Below, piece by piece: positions 21,401 through 27,323 of a stretch of DNA of 28,223 nucleotides. The DNA is from a virus, in IMG/VR virus record IMGVR_UViG_3300005293_000050, positions 1 through 28,223 of that record, one strand, 5' to 3'. Below the pieces are notes generated by a model. It was not told the DNA's origin. It saw nothing but the letters and a program-made list of their open reading frames with translations, and ran no database searches. A program made the translations under genes and the position numbers. How positions within the stretch are numbered: position 1 is the stretch's first letter; each line of letters opens with the position of its first letter.

Positions 21401-23164
21401 GTTTGCTACGTCGATGAAGAACTGGTTCATTCCAGTACTGGAGCCCCAGTCGGCGGTGGCGGTCTTGAAGTACTCAAGAAGTATAGCGCCACCCGTACCT
21501 GGACCGATGTTGGCATTGATAATGCCGCCAATGCCCTGCATGACGTTGCCGAAGATGTCCCCGAAAAGCCGCGCGGAGTATGCTGCCTTATCGAAGAACT
21601 CGATAAGCTCAGCTTTCCCCTCCGGAGAATTCAGATGGTCAGCGAATGTCTGAAGTTCGTCATTGAGCCAGCCGAAAAACTCCTCGGCAAGCGGGGCCAC
21701 CCCGGTCAGAATAGACATCAGAATGTCATACACACTGCCGAGGCTTTCTCCGAAGAGACGAATAAGGACAGCAGAACTGTCGAATAGTGTCGCCAGCTTG
21801 TCGAGGTTCTGGCCTTCGGTGATGACATCCGCGAGAGAGATAGCGGCGTCACCCATAGCGGATGCAACAACGCCAATACCCACCGCAACAACGGGGTAGG
21901 CCTTGTCCATTAGGGTCTGAATAGCAGTCTGTAGTTTAGGCAGGAATGCTTCGGAGGCAATCCGGCTTAGCTCATCAAACTGAGGCTGTAGACTGTTGAT
22001 GAACAGAGCGAACTTACGTTGAGCGGCGTTCAGGCCCTCATCCCACGCGGCACCGGCAGCGGCGACACCGGCTGCGGGTCCAGCACCGGCTGCGTCCTGT
22101 CGGTCATCTACGTTGGCGGCGTCAGCCTTAGCCTCTGCGAGATTGCGCTCAGCATCCTCCTGGTCACGGAGCGCGTCGATGATTGTCTTAGAACGGTCAA
22201 CTTCGGCCTCAGCCAGCGCATCACGCGCGTCAACAACACTATCGAGTCCGTTGACACCAGACTTAGCTAGACGGTCCTGCTCCTTTGCAAGATCGGCATT
22301 AGCGTCCTTGGCCTTTCGGTAGTTGAGTTCTGCTTCAGCATACGCCAGTTCAGCTTCACGTCGGGCGCGGCTGTTCGGCGGAAGGTCCTGGACGCGCGCC
22401 AGAGTCTCGCGTGCGCGTTCGAGTTCGATAGCGGCGCGCTGCTCGTTGATCGCGGCATCTTCGGCGGCAAAGCCTAGCTGCTGTAGCTCTTCACGGCCTG
22501 CACGGATCGCGGCGTTCAGTTCATTCTGAGCATCCGCGACATCCTGATTGGCGTCTATGAGCCGATCACGATTCGCTTCGATGACACGCGCTAGCGCACG
22601 CTCGGCGTCCTCCACACGGCGGGCAGCAAGTTCACGCGCCTGTGAGTCACGTACGGCTTGTAGGGCGCTACGAGTGTTGGCAGCGGCGGCAGAGGATGTC
22701 TGCTGCTTCAGCTTGTTGAGCGCGCCCCCGATGCCGCTCGTGGCGAGCTTGACGGACGCGAACCCGGCACCGAGCGCGAAGATCGCGTTACCGAGAACCG
22801 ACATCGTAGATGCGGCACCGATAGCGGCACCACCGAGGGCACCGATAGCGGACACCGCCGCAGAAGCACCGCCGACAATACCGGTCAGAGCGGTACCGAG
22901 GGTGTAGCTCGTACGGACTAGGGTGGCGAAGGACTTACGGGCTTGTTCTGCCCCAGGAACCATCGAGTTGATTCCGTTAGCCACACGGTGGAATGCGTTG
23001 ACATCAACGCCCCGGCTAAATCCCTTAGAGAAGGCGGCACCAAGGCTCTCCCCATAACGCTGCGCGGTACGGTTCGATCCCGACAGGCCCTTGGCAATGT
23101 CAGGGCCTAGGTGGTTCGTAAGCGCTCGTACGGAGACGTATACTGGAGTTCCCAGTGAAACCAT
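18434..23164 (-). CDS. tape measure protein with C-terminal M15-like peptidase domain
   Basis: This 1576-residue protein has the usual tape measure layout. The N-terminal region (about 1-150) contains a Gly/Ala-rich hydrophobic stretch. A long Ala/Glu/Arg-rich coiled coil lies at about 155-345. Hydrophobic segments lie at 830-880 and 890-990, then Trp-rich repeats at 1035-1185, and then the FASGGV and LSGGEAIMRPEW motifs often seen near the end of tape measures. Residues about 1395-1492 form a DD-peptidase-like domain: H1428-x6-D1435 (SYHSLGRAID) and HYNHVH with H1485/H1487, the zinc ligands expected for M15-type peptidases. It would set tail length and locally open peptidoglycan during DNA entry. 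GGGAGG precedes ATG 23164. At about 0.15 nm per residue the tail would be near 235 nm. Confidence 0.93.
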   Translation of the reverse strand: MVSLGTPVYVSVRALTNHLGPDIAKGLSGSNRTAQRYGESLGAAFSKGFSRGVDVNAFHRVANGINSMVPGAEQARKSFATLVRTSYTLGTALTGIVGGASAAVSAIGALGGAAIGAASTMSVLGNAIFALGAGFASVKLATSGIGGALNKLKQQTSSAAAANTRSALQAVRDSQARELAARRVEDAERALARVIEANRDRLIDANQDVADAQNELNAAIRAGREELQQLGFAAEDAAINEQRAAIELERARETLARVQDLPPNSRARREAELAYAEAELNYRKAKDANADLAKEQDRLAKSGVNGLDSVVDARDALAEAEVDRSKTIIDALRDQEDAERNLAEAKADAANVDDRQDAAGAGPAAGVAAAGAAWDEGLNAAQRKFALFINSLQPQFDELSRIASEAFLPKLQTAIQTLMDKAYPVVAVGIGVVASAMGDAAISLADVITEGQNLDKLATLFDSSAVLIRLFGESLGSVYDILMSILTGVAPLAEEFFGWLNDELQTFADHLNSPEGKAELIEFFDKAAYSARLFGDIFGNVMQGIGGIINANIGPGTGGAILLEYFKTATADWGSSTGMNQFFIDVANNATSVFDAVGELVDILGRLGTNENIGKAFDVLVEHAPALENILQTTINAAPQLAELVGTITEIVSALADTGAMQVFFETLNNILTPVLDFVKDPANKEFLDYWGRVFAMFSAVGFVLALAGTGIKITAGILTGVLGPIGNVVNAGKGLAGMFSKIKPKGLGDDLLKVGDDFDKTGKKKDGFIDNLKTFDGKMKETGGKTGIFRGAIAGIGTAFAPLGGVLARVGGGFAALGRGLMGVMLGPVGIVIGVIAALVGLFMLLYNTNDQFKKDMDKVWADLSKTFADAGAQIMEALQPLIPVFMDIVDAIVPLITTLVTALVPIITTLVSAIVPLVTILITALVPVFSFLADLLAKAVPIIASVLTVIIQVLAGILTVVVNVLTAVIVWIIGAITGFGENWSNFWDGIFQFFSDVWDNIVNFVEDAVQFLVDIFLNWTIYGIIIKNWEAIVQFFSDVWANIMGFFDAAFKWIDQYVIQPMILAFQAVGEAFEVVGAFIGDVWKDIQDAIDKAYRWIDANVFKPIRDAIAMVQLAFQTAGLLIQQAWKTMQDALSNAWKWIDEHVFNPIKYAVGLVQQAFENVAEGVRIAWDGIKKAAASPINFVIDTVYNNGLLPFWNNIADALNLKDLKLKRANSIAFASGGVMPGYSPGKDIHKFYSPTGGYLHLSGGEAIMRPEWTRAVGGPAAVERMNRAARRGQAFASGGVYSAAQAPVRRFASGGVLDFVGDTIDNLAKMSKVVADFFADPVAAVKKNLIDGVIKPLTSGSNDSMFQKLVNQVPVSIANNIGNVVKGFFGSAPSARGGGSGMGWQAMWNIAKAQFPNATLNSAYRPGARTVNGGQSYHSLGRAIDLPARMDIFNWLKGAFPNSKELIFSPAGARQLLNGREHLWTGAVKAQHYNHVHWAMANGGTVYPTRDGSIVRVAEAGKPERVEPLDPNGLSDRDKAMIEHLAGGGRGDTTIYVTQLPNEDGEQLARRISQLISSDMRMGATI
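18689..18982 (-). other. M15-like peptidase domain region of the tape measure gene
   Basis: This is a domain-level annotation of residues about 1395-1492. In order it shows NSAYRPGARTVNGGQSYHSLGRAID split by a Gly-rich turn, a helix around FNWLKGAF, and HYNHVHWAM. The H-x6-D plus H-x-H pattern matches zinc-dependent D,D- or L,D-carboxypeptidase-like domains that cut peptide stems of peptidoglycan. All three expected zinc ligands are present, so activity is likely. Confidence 0.75.
19610..20062 (-). repeat. 44-residue repeats in the tape measure
   Basis: Three [KR]-W-I-D motifs at residues 1054, 1098 and 1142 are exactly 44 residues apart and head similar units: WID-x2-V-x2-P-[IM], then A-x2-V-x2-A-F, then W-x-x-[IM]-Q-D-A. 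Degenerate units flank them. Forty-four is four times eleven, in line with an extended helical (undecad-like) arrangement along the tail lumen. Confidence 0.7.
20351..20482 (-). repeat. 11-residue hydrophobic repeats in the tape measure
   Basis: Four consecutive 11-residue units start at V895, V906, V917 and V928, each V-P-[LIV]-[IVF]-[TS]-x-L-[VIA]-x-x-[LI]. Proline at every eleventh position in a fully hydrophobic run is unusual. The segment may contribute to membrane insertion when the tape measure leaves the tail. Confidence 0.7.
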
Positions 23165-23181
23165 TGGTGCTCGCCTCCCTT

Positions 23182-23595
23182 CTAATTCAGTGGGGCGTCC
23201 AGTCCTTCAAAGGACTGTTCTACTAGTGGGACGGAAGAGGCATCAACAAAGTCGATCTTCCGCTTGGGCTTGTCCGCGCGAGGACTGAATGGGTCGTTCT
23301 TCTTCGCAGAGAACGGCTCTACCTTATCGAGAGAACTGAAATCGTCCGGGTCGTCAGGATACTGGAACTCGTTACTAGCCCCGCTTCGCCCGCGAGGCTG
23401 GTCCTTCATCTTGAAGTTGTACGGCACGCCATACATATCGGTGTAGAGTTCTACTCGAATAGCTGAGCGGCTCCGGGCGTGATCTTCACTAGTCGCGGTG
23501 AAGTCCTCCTCGAAGAGGAAATGGAGAACATCCATCATGTCGGATGCCTCCATTTCCATCAGTCGAATCCCGCTCATTAGGGCTTTCCCATTCAC
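23182..23595 (-). CDS. tail assembly chaperone, downstream part (GT-type)
   Basis: This frame follows the first chaperone and precedes the tape measure, the position of the T part of G/GT chaperones. The earliest start within the frame after the first gene is GTG 23595, which has no good ribosome site. The frame stays open upstream to 23664, inside the preceding gene, in the -1 frame, and the upstream codons look protein-like (GLITWAAECWPYVNG). So it is probably made mainly as a fusion by -1 frameshifting. The part from GTG is 137 residues: a helical N-terminus (EASDMMDVLHFLFEED) and a hydrophilic, Asp/Lys/Pro-rich C-terminus typical of T extensions that bind the tape measure. It has no catalytic motifs. 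If translated separately, an internal ATG could also serve. Confidence 0.78.
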   Translation of the reverse strand: MNGKALMSGIRLMEMEASDMMDVLHFLFEEDFTATSEDHARSRSAIRVELYTDMYGVPYNFKMKDQPRGRSGASNEFQYPDDPDDFSSLDKVEPFSAKKNDPFSPRADKPKRKIDFVDASSVPLVEQSFEGLDAPLN

Positions 23596-23621
23596 ATAGG
23601 GCCAACACTCAGCGGCCCATG
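23595..23621 (-). other. stem-loop just after the first chaperone's stop, possible frameshift stimulator
   Basis: On the minus strand, CATGGGCC (23621-23614) pairs with GGCCCTATG (23603-23595), giving eight base pairs, one bulged T and a 10-base loop. It begins 3 bases after the TGA of the first chaperone and about 25 bases after the likely slip region. It may stimulate frameshifting. It also covers the GTG that would otherwise start the second chaperone. Confidence 0.45.
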
Positions 23622-23624
23622 TGA

Positions 23625-23664
23625 TCAGTCCTCGCGTTCCTCTTCCGGGCGTCCACTGTACTCC
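23625..23664 (-). other. window for a programmed -1 frameshift between the chaperones
   Basis: In the -1 frame relative to the first chaperone, the last stop (TGA) lies at 23667-23665 and no stop follows until the end of the second chaperone. Ribosomes must therefore shift between 23664 and the stop at 23625. No canonical X-XXY-YYZ heptamer is present. The best local candidate is around ACGCCCGG (23652-23645), where CCG could re-pair as CCC. Confidence 0.5.
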
Positions 23665-23957
23665 TCAACGAGCCAGCCGACGATTTCAGCCAGAGTCTCG
23701 ACGGGGACGATCTTGTCGTCACTATCGATGAGCACATTGAAGCGCTCTAGGCTGTCCTTCGTGAGAACCTGGTCGAAGAATCCAAGAACCAGCTTGGCGG
23801 ACTCTGCGGGGTTGTTGATGTCGGAATTGGAGACGAGACCCATAAGAGTCTTGCCCTGGATTGCCGGTACGGCGTCAAACTTCTCGCCGTAGAGCTTGAA
23901 CGTAAGGGGCTTGCCCTTATCTGCTGCGGGGGAACCGAAGTCCTTGAAACGTGCCAT
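23625..23957 (-). CDS. tail assembly chaperone, upstream part (G-type)
   Basis: A 110-residue protein encoded just before the GT-type frame and the tape measure, starting at ATG 23957 with AAAGGAAG eight bases upstream. It starts MARFKDFG, has a beta-rich first half (PLTFKLYGEKFDAVPAIQG), then helical acidic sequence ending in PEEERED. Size, acidity and position fit the G protein of siphophage chaperone pairs, which coats the tape measure with GT while the tube polymerises. It follows the gp10-like gene after a 57-base gap containing only a small hairpin (23987-24001). Confidence 0.82.
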   Translation of the reverse strand: MARFKDFGSPAADKGKPLTFKLYGEKFDAVPAIQGKTLMGLVSNSDINNPAESAKLVLGFFDQVLTKDSLERFNVLIDSDDKIVPVETLAEIVGWLVEEYSGRPEEERED

Positions 23958-24014
23958 TGTATTTCTTCCTTTGGTAATGTGTCGTTGAGGGGGATTCCCT
24001 CTCTCACTATTGTA

Positions 24015-24425
24015 CTACAGACGGGCGAGGTAGAGATTGTCAGTGAGGAAGCGATTCGGCTTTGTTCCGGGGTGCATAACCGTGCGGTCGTAGACCACAC
24101 GACCCTTTGCCGAAAAGCGGAGGAATTGAGCATTTCTAGCGCGAATCGCGTGCGGGCGTGTACCCTCGTGATGAATATACGCGATAGGGTGCTCGCTGCC
24201 GACTTCGACCTCTGGAAGCCCGCCCCAACGCTTGATATTGTAGTGAATGCTCCGAGCCAGTTCCCCGGTGTCCTTACCGACCTGCGCGCGCGCAGCGGTC
24301 ACGATAGAGCGACCGATGTGGTTTAGTCTTAGCATGACAGCCCCACCTGGCTCCCAAACGATCCGTCTAATGTCCGCCTCAGTTGGCGCATACGGCTCGA
24401 TGTGTATATTGAACGCGCCTGCCAT
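24015..24425 (-). CDS. HK97 gp10-like minor structural / neck protein
   Basis: This 136-residue protein shows the HK97 gp10-like pattern: TGELARSIHY at 53-62, a beta hairpin, YIHHEGTRPH at 83-92, then RFSAKGRVVYDR and VMHPGTKPNRFL at 116-127 before a final helix. Family members sit at the head-tail interface or help tail completion. The start ATG 24425 overlaps the TAA of the preceding gene by one base (TAATG), indicating coupled translation. Length is normal for the family. Confidence 0.88.
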   Translation of the reverse strand: MAGAFNIHIEPYAPTEADIRRIVWEPGGAVMLRLNHIGRSIVTAARAQVGKDTGELARSIHYNIKRWGGLPEVEVGSEHPIAYIHHEGTRPHAIRARNAQFLRFSAKGRVVYDRTVMHPGTKPNRFLTDNLYLARL

Positions 24426-24949
24426 TATCCGAGTACCAGACTGATATTAAGTACCGTGCTCTGTACGCCACCGTTCGGGGGGAGAGTGTTCACTGTAGCG
24501 ATAACGCCAGGCCCTTTCCAGCCGTCTTCCATGGTGTTCAGGGTGTCAAGACTCCACAGCAGAACGGCGTTATCTACCGCACCCCACTTGGAGGCGGTGA
24601 TGATCCGTTCCGGGCTGACCGCCTTCCCGTTCTCCCCGACCGGGTGATCACGAGTCACCACCACGTTGAAGACGCCGGTACGGGGCGCATTGCACTGCTG
24701 CGCCTGGGCAGCGGCATCTCCCGGAACCCCGAGGTAGCTCTGGATATAGGTTACAACAACCTGCTCGCAGTCCTCCGGAACCTCGGCACCTAGCATCCAA
24801 TAGCGACGTGTAGGCAGCGGGACCTGCATCGACTCGTAGGAAGCGATGACATTCTCCAGGAGTCGGTCGAGCATCTTCACAATTATTAGTGCGTCGGAGT
24901 CCATTGGATAGTCTTCAATGGGTCGTCCTGTCGGCTGAGATAGTGCCAT
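24425..24949 (-). CDS. putative tail terminator / neck protein
   Basis: This 174-residue protein lies between a connector-region gene and the gp10-like gene, where tail terminators are usually encoded. It has a helical N-terminus (ALIIVKMLDRLLENVIASYESM), strands around PEDCEQVVVTYIQSYLG and GVFNVVVTRDHPV, a helix with aligned Asp/Trp, and a C-terminal strand pair (GVIATVNTLPPNGG then STVLNISLVLG). This alpha/beta pattern with a long first helix resembles tail terminator folds. Similar proteins in actinophages are placed at this position, but I rely on order and pattern, not on a clear signature. GGA lies upstream of the ATG, after the terminator at 24975-25000. Confidence 0.68.
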   Translation of the reverse strand: MALSQPTGRPIEDYPMDSDALIIVKMLDRLLENVIASYESMQVPLPTRRYWMLGAEVPEDCEQVVVTYIQSYLGVPGDAAAQAQQCNAPRTGVFNVVVTRDHPVGENGKAVSPERIITASKWGAVDNAVLLWSLDTLNTMEDGWKGPGVIATVNTLPPNGGVQSTVLNISLVLG

Positions 24950-24974
24950 GGGGTGTCCTTAGTCATTTGAAGGA

Positions 24975-25000
24975 GGGGCGGCAACCGAAGCTGCCGCCCC
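24975..25000 (-). terminator. UUCG-capped terminator hairpin within the late operon
   Basis: On the minus strand an 11-bp GC-rich stem (9 perfect pairs, then a G-U and a C-G) is capped by the very stable C(UUCG)G tetraloop and followed by TCCTTCATTT. The G-U pair forms only in the minus-strand RNA, so the element is oriented for the late operon. It lies 11 bases after the stop of the 25011-25376 gene and should partly stop transcription towards the tail genes, or protect the 3' end of upstream messages. Confidence 0.78.
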
Positions 25001-25010
25001 GTCCGATTAG

Positions 25011-25376
25011 TTACTTCTTGTCGTCAGCATCCTCGGGGAGTGTGGCCTTGGCGACCTCATCCGCGATGTGCTTGTCCGCAGCCTTAGCGGCCTTGGTGGC
25101 AGCAGTGGACTTACGACGAGTGGATGCCTTAGCGGCGGTCTGCTCTTCGTTCGTACCCTCTTCTACCGTGTTCTTGACTTCATCCGCCAGCTTCTCTTCA
25201 GCAGCGGCATCCTTCTCTGCAAACTCCTTGGCGAACTTAGCGCCCTCCTTGGAGTCCCGAACAGCCTTCTCAACCTCAACGTCAAGGATTGCGTTGTCCT
25301 TGCGCGCCTCGTTGTGCTGTTCCTTGATCTTCTTTCCCTGGGGGAAGTCCCCGCCTCGGAAATTGGTTACGGCCAT
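25011..25376 (-). CDS. small highly charged Lys/Glu/Ala-rich protein
   Basis: This 121-residue protein is of unknown function. It starts MAVTNFRGGDFPQG and is then almost entirely Lys, Glu, Ala, Asp and Thr, with predicted helix or coiled coil from 20 to 75, a basic Thr/Ala/Lys patch around STRRKSTAATKAAKAADK, and an acidic end. There are no Cys, Trp or hydrophobic core segments, so it may be largely disordered. A strong AAAGGAGCG precedes the ATG, and a stable terminator follows, suggesting good expression. It lies between the head-tail adaptor and the putative terminator gene, a place where stopper or decoration proteins may be encoded, but its composition fits a scaffold, nucleic-acid-binding or accessory head protein as well. 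Confidence 0.75.
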   Translation of the reverse strand: MAVTNFRGGDFPQGKKIKEQHNEARKDNAILDVEVEKAVRDSKEGAKFAKEFAEKDAAAEEKLADEVKNTVEEGTNEEQTAAKASTRRKSTAATKAAKAADKHIADEVAKATLPEDADDKK

Positions 25377-25409
25377 AGTGGTCGCTCCTTTCGTGTTATC
25401 TCTATTCTA

Positions 25410-26171
25410 CTAGAGTGTGCGGCGGCGTCCGCGTGGAAGGTCTACGGAGAAGACCTTAGACTTCACCCGCGCCTTGTCGGGGTTGACGCTCTTGAGGAAC
25501 ATATCAACCATGTAGATTCCGGTCTTCAGGTCGTCCAGGAAGTCCTGGTTGTCGAGTAGAACCCAACTCACACCCTGACGTGTAACAGCAGTCACACGAT
25601 CAGGAAGCGAGCATTCATCCTCGCGGCCAGACCACGCATAGAAGAACTGGGTAGCCATGGCGAGTGCTGCCATTTCTCCCGTCTTCGGCGGGCGCTGTCC
25701 GTAGGTGTACGACACATCGATCCCGTGGGGGACAGGCGTGTTTAGCTGTAGGAATGTGCGATTTATCACAGCATATTGGGATGGGTCGAGAACGGAACCA
25801 TCACCCAGGTTCGTGACCGAGCCAATCGATTTGATGGGGGTCCCGTCAAGACGAATCTTGCCACGATTCCAGTCATAGGGGTCCACAACGTAGACGCCCC
25901 ACTCGCGGTCGTAGGCAGAGATACCTCGCACCGGGCTTAGAAGGTATGGACTGACCCAAGCGCGGTCAACAATGTAACGCTCGGTCATGACGGTGCCAGT
26001 GTGGTACTTTCTACCGGAAAGACTCCACAGCATTTGCGAAGCAAATTCGCACGCTGCGAGGGCCGCTTCGTAATCCTTGAGGGTCGCCACATCGTCAGGA
26101 TCGATGGTGTCAAGGTCCAGACTCTCATCGATATCCGAGGGCTGTACCCAGAGGGCTTCTAGGTTAGTCAT
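25410..26171 (-). CDS. head-to-tail adaptor (connector) protein
   Basis: This 253-residue protein starts after AAGGACAATT. The N-terminal half is helical (DPDDVATLKDYEAALAACEF) with the phrase SQMLWSLSGRKYHTG, which is characteristic of actinophage head-tail adaptors. Beta segments around YLLSPVRGISAYDR and IKSIGSVTNLG follow, then VPHGIDVSYTYGQRPP and a late helix (MAALAMATQFFYAWSG). Such proteins form the ring below the portal and are followed by stopper and terminator genes. Two stop codons (TAG TAG) end the gene. It is behind the hairpin at 26190-26227 and therefore separated from the capsid and tube genes by a likely terminator. Confidence 0.8.
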   Translation of the reverse strand: MTNLEALWVQPSDIDESLDLDTIDPDDVATLKDYEAALAACEFASQMLWSLSGRKYHTGTVMTERYIVDRAWVSPYLLSPVRGISAYDREWGVYVVDPYDWNRGKIRLDGTPIKSIGSVTNLGDGSVLDPSQYAVINRTFLQLNTPVPHGIDVSYTYGQRPPKTGEMAALAMATQFFYAWSGREDECSLPDRVTAVTRQGVSWVLLDNQDFLDDLKTGIYMVDMFLKSVNPDKARVKSKVFSVDLPRGRRRTL

Positions 26172-26189
26172 AATTGTCCTTCAAATGAA

Positions 26190-26227
26190 AGTGGCGGTTA
26201 CTGGCAATTATACCAGCAACCGCCACT
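26190..26227 (-). terminator. terminator hairpin after the major tail protein gene
   Basis: AGTGGCGGTT (26190-26199) pairs with AACCGCCACT (26218-26227), followed inward by one mismatch and CTGG/CCAG, closing an 8-base loop: 14 pairs in all. On the minus strand it starts 17 bases after the stop of the tail tube gene and is followed by TTTCATTTG. It should separate the highly expressed capsid and tube genes from the connector and tail-tip genes. Confidence 0.78.
26207..26215 (-). promoter_or_regulatory. possible extended -10 box TGGTATAAT inside the terminator hairpin
   Basis: The minus-strand sequence of the hairpin loop and its left flank reads TGG-TATAAT, a perfect extended -10. No -35 is seen. 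If active, transcription would restart at about 26200 and serve the adaptor gene, whose ribosome site AAGGA lies downstream. Terminator and promoter would then share the same bases. Confidence 0.4.
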
Positions 26228-26243
26228 CTTCTATCGGGGGTGC

Positions 26244-27284
26244 TTACGCGGACGGGTCCTCAACCGAGTTCAGGATGTTGTCAATGGCAGCCGCAGAGTT
26301 GTACTTAGCGTTACCAGGGACGTTGTAGTCAATACTGGTTTCTCCATCAGGCAGGTCCGTAACTGCACGAGGGCCAGCCGCAACCAGTGCCGTACCTGTC
26401 GCCGCTGCGGCTACTACGTTGGTAGCAGTCTTGGCGTAGGTGAACGTGGTGGCTGTAGGCGTAGCTAGAATGGTGTAGGTACCATCGAAGGTCGCGTCCA
26501 CGCCGGTAATCTTAACTAGGTCACCAGGCTTGAAGTTGTGCGCAATCGTGGTGGTAATCGTAGCTACGTTGGCGGTGAGAGCCTTGTTCGAAATCGACGC
26601 AGTGATATCCTCGTGCCATGTGTAGAAGCCACGGAGACCCGAGGGTGCCCATGCCGTCTTGGCGAACGAGTACGGACGGCTGGTAGCCTCTGGGAACTCC
26701 CAGCGACCGTCAGGTCCGTCACCGAACAGGCTGTTGCCGAGGCCGTAGCCTTCGAACGTGTTAGCCAGTAGGCCGTTCTCGATTACGCGGTCACCGCTCT
26801 GGCGAAGCTTGGCGTAGGGGAATACCCAGTGGTAGAACGGCAGGGTAGCGGAAGGCTTTCCGTCAACGATTGCTCGCGACCAGCTTTCTACTGCCACACC
26901 GTTACCGGAGGGGTCGTCACCTACGGCAGGCGATGCCCAACCCACGGACTTGTGATCCGGAGCTACGAACGTGCCGAGGTTCTTGCGAAGAAGCAGACCA
27001 CCGGACATTAGCGACGTAAGCTCGGGGTCGGGCTCACAGATAGCTACTTCCATGGTGATGCGCTTTAGGGTGTCGGGGGACTTGAACGAAACACATACCG
27101 CACCGTTAGCGGACTTTTCCGTGATTTCGTCACCCTCTTCGTACTCAGGAGTGAAGCTCACGCGCATGAATGCGTGGGTCGTGTAGCTGTCTCCAGGGCC
27201 GTTGAGAAGGTTCCCGTTAGCATCGAGGCGTGTCACACGAAGTGCCACACCCTGAATGCTGCTGGTGTATTCCTGGGTTGCCAT
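26244..27284 (-). CDS. major tail (tube) protein with inserted FCCH-like module
   Basis: This 346-residue protein has the pattern of actinophage tail tube proteins: VALRVTRLDANGNLL near the start, HAFMRVSFTPEYEEGDEI, then ANGAVCVSFKSPDTLKRITM and ICEPDPELTSLMSGG, all within the first 100 residues, followed by a long beta-rich body. One FCCH-like module (about 230-301: KALTANVATITTTIAHNF, FDGTYTI, TFTYAKTATNV) lies between the tube fold and a short C-terminal piece (DLPDGETSIDY). In lambda and others the tube subunit carries an added Ig-like domain near its C-terminus that projects from the tail; this module probably plays the same role. AAGGAGCG precedes the ATG. It directly follows the capsid gene, ahead of the connectors, which is not the usual order. 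Confidence 0.83.
   Translation of the reverse strand: MATQEYTSSIQGVALRVTRLDANGNLLNGPGDSYTTHAFMRVSFTPEYEEGDEITEKSANGAVCVSFKSPDTLKRITMEVAICEPDPELTSLMSGGLLLRKNLGTFVAPDHKSVGWASPAVGDDPSGNGVAVESWSRAIVDGKPSATLPFYHWVFPYAKLRQSGDRVIENGLLANTFEGYGLGNSLFGDGPDGRWEFPEATSRPYSFAKTAWAPSGLRGFYTWHEDITASISNKALTANVATITTTIAHNFKPGDLVKITGVDATFDGTYTILATPTATTFTYAKTATNVVAAAATGTALVAAGPRAVTDLPDGETSIDYNVPGNAKYNSAAAIDNILNSVEDPSA
26382..26597 (-). repeat. single complete FCCH-like module in the tail tube gene
   Basis: Residues 230-301 contain both halves of the module: NKALTANVATITTTIAHNFKPGD, split here by the turn after TTT, then FDGTYTILATP and TFTYAKTATNV. It is the most complete copy in the window and a useful reference for the shortened copies in the Dit-like, Gp37-like and fibronectin genes. 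Confidence 0.75.
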
Positions 27285-27323
27285 GATTGGCGCTCCTTCT
27301 TGGTTATTGTCTAACTACCGGCT

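Noticed and set aside
20631-22907. Several plus-strand frames antisense to the tape measure
   Set aside because: Their Ala/Ser/Pro/Arg composition is what the complement of an Ala/Gly/Glu-rich gene produces; none has initiation signals.
23987-24001. GAGGG/CCCTC hairpin between gp10-like and chaperone genes
   Set aside because: Five base pairs and no T-run; probably too weak to stop transcription and not listed as a feature.
25400-25415. CTCTA/TAGAG inverted repeat at the end of the adaptor gene
   Set aside because: Short and AT-rich; overlaps the double stop TAG TAG and is easily explained by chance.
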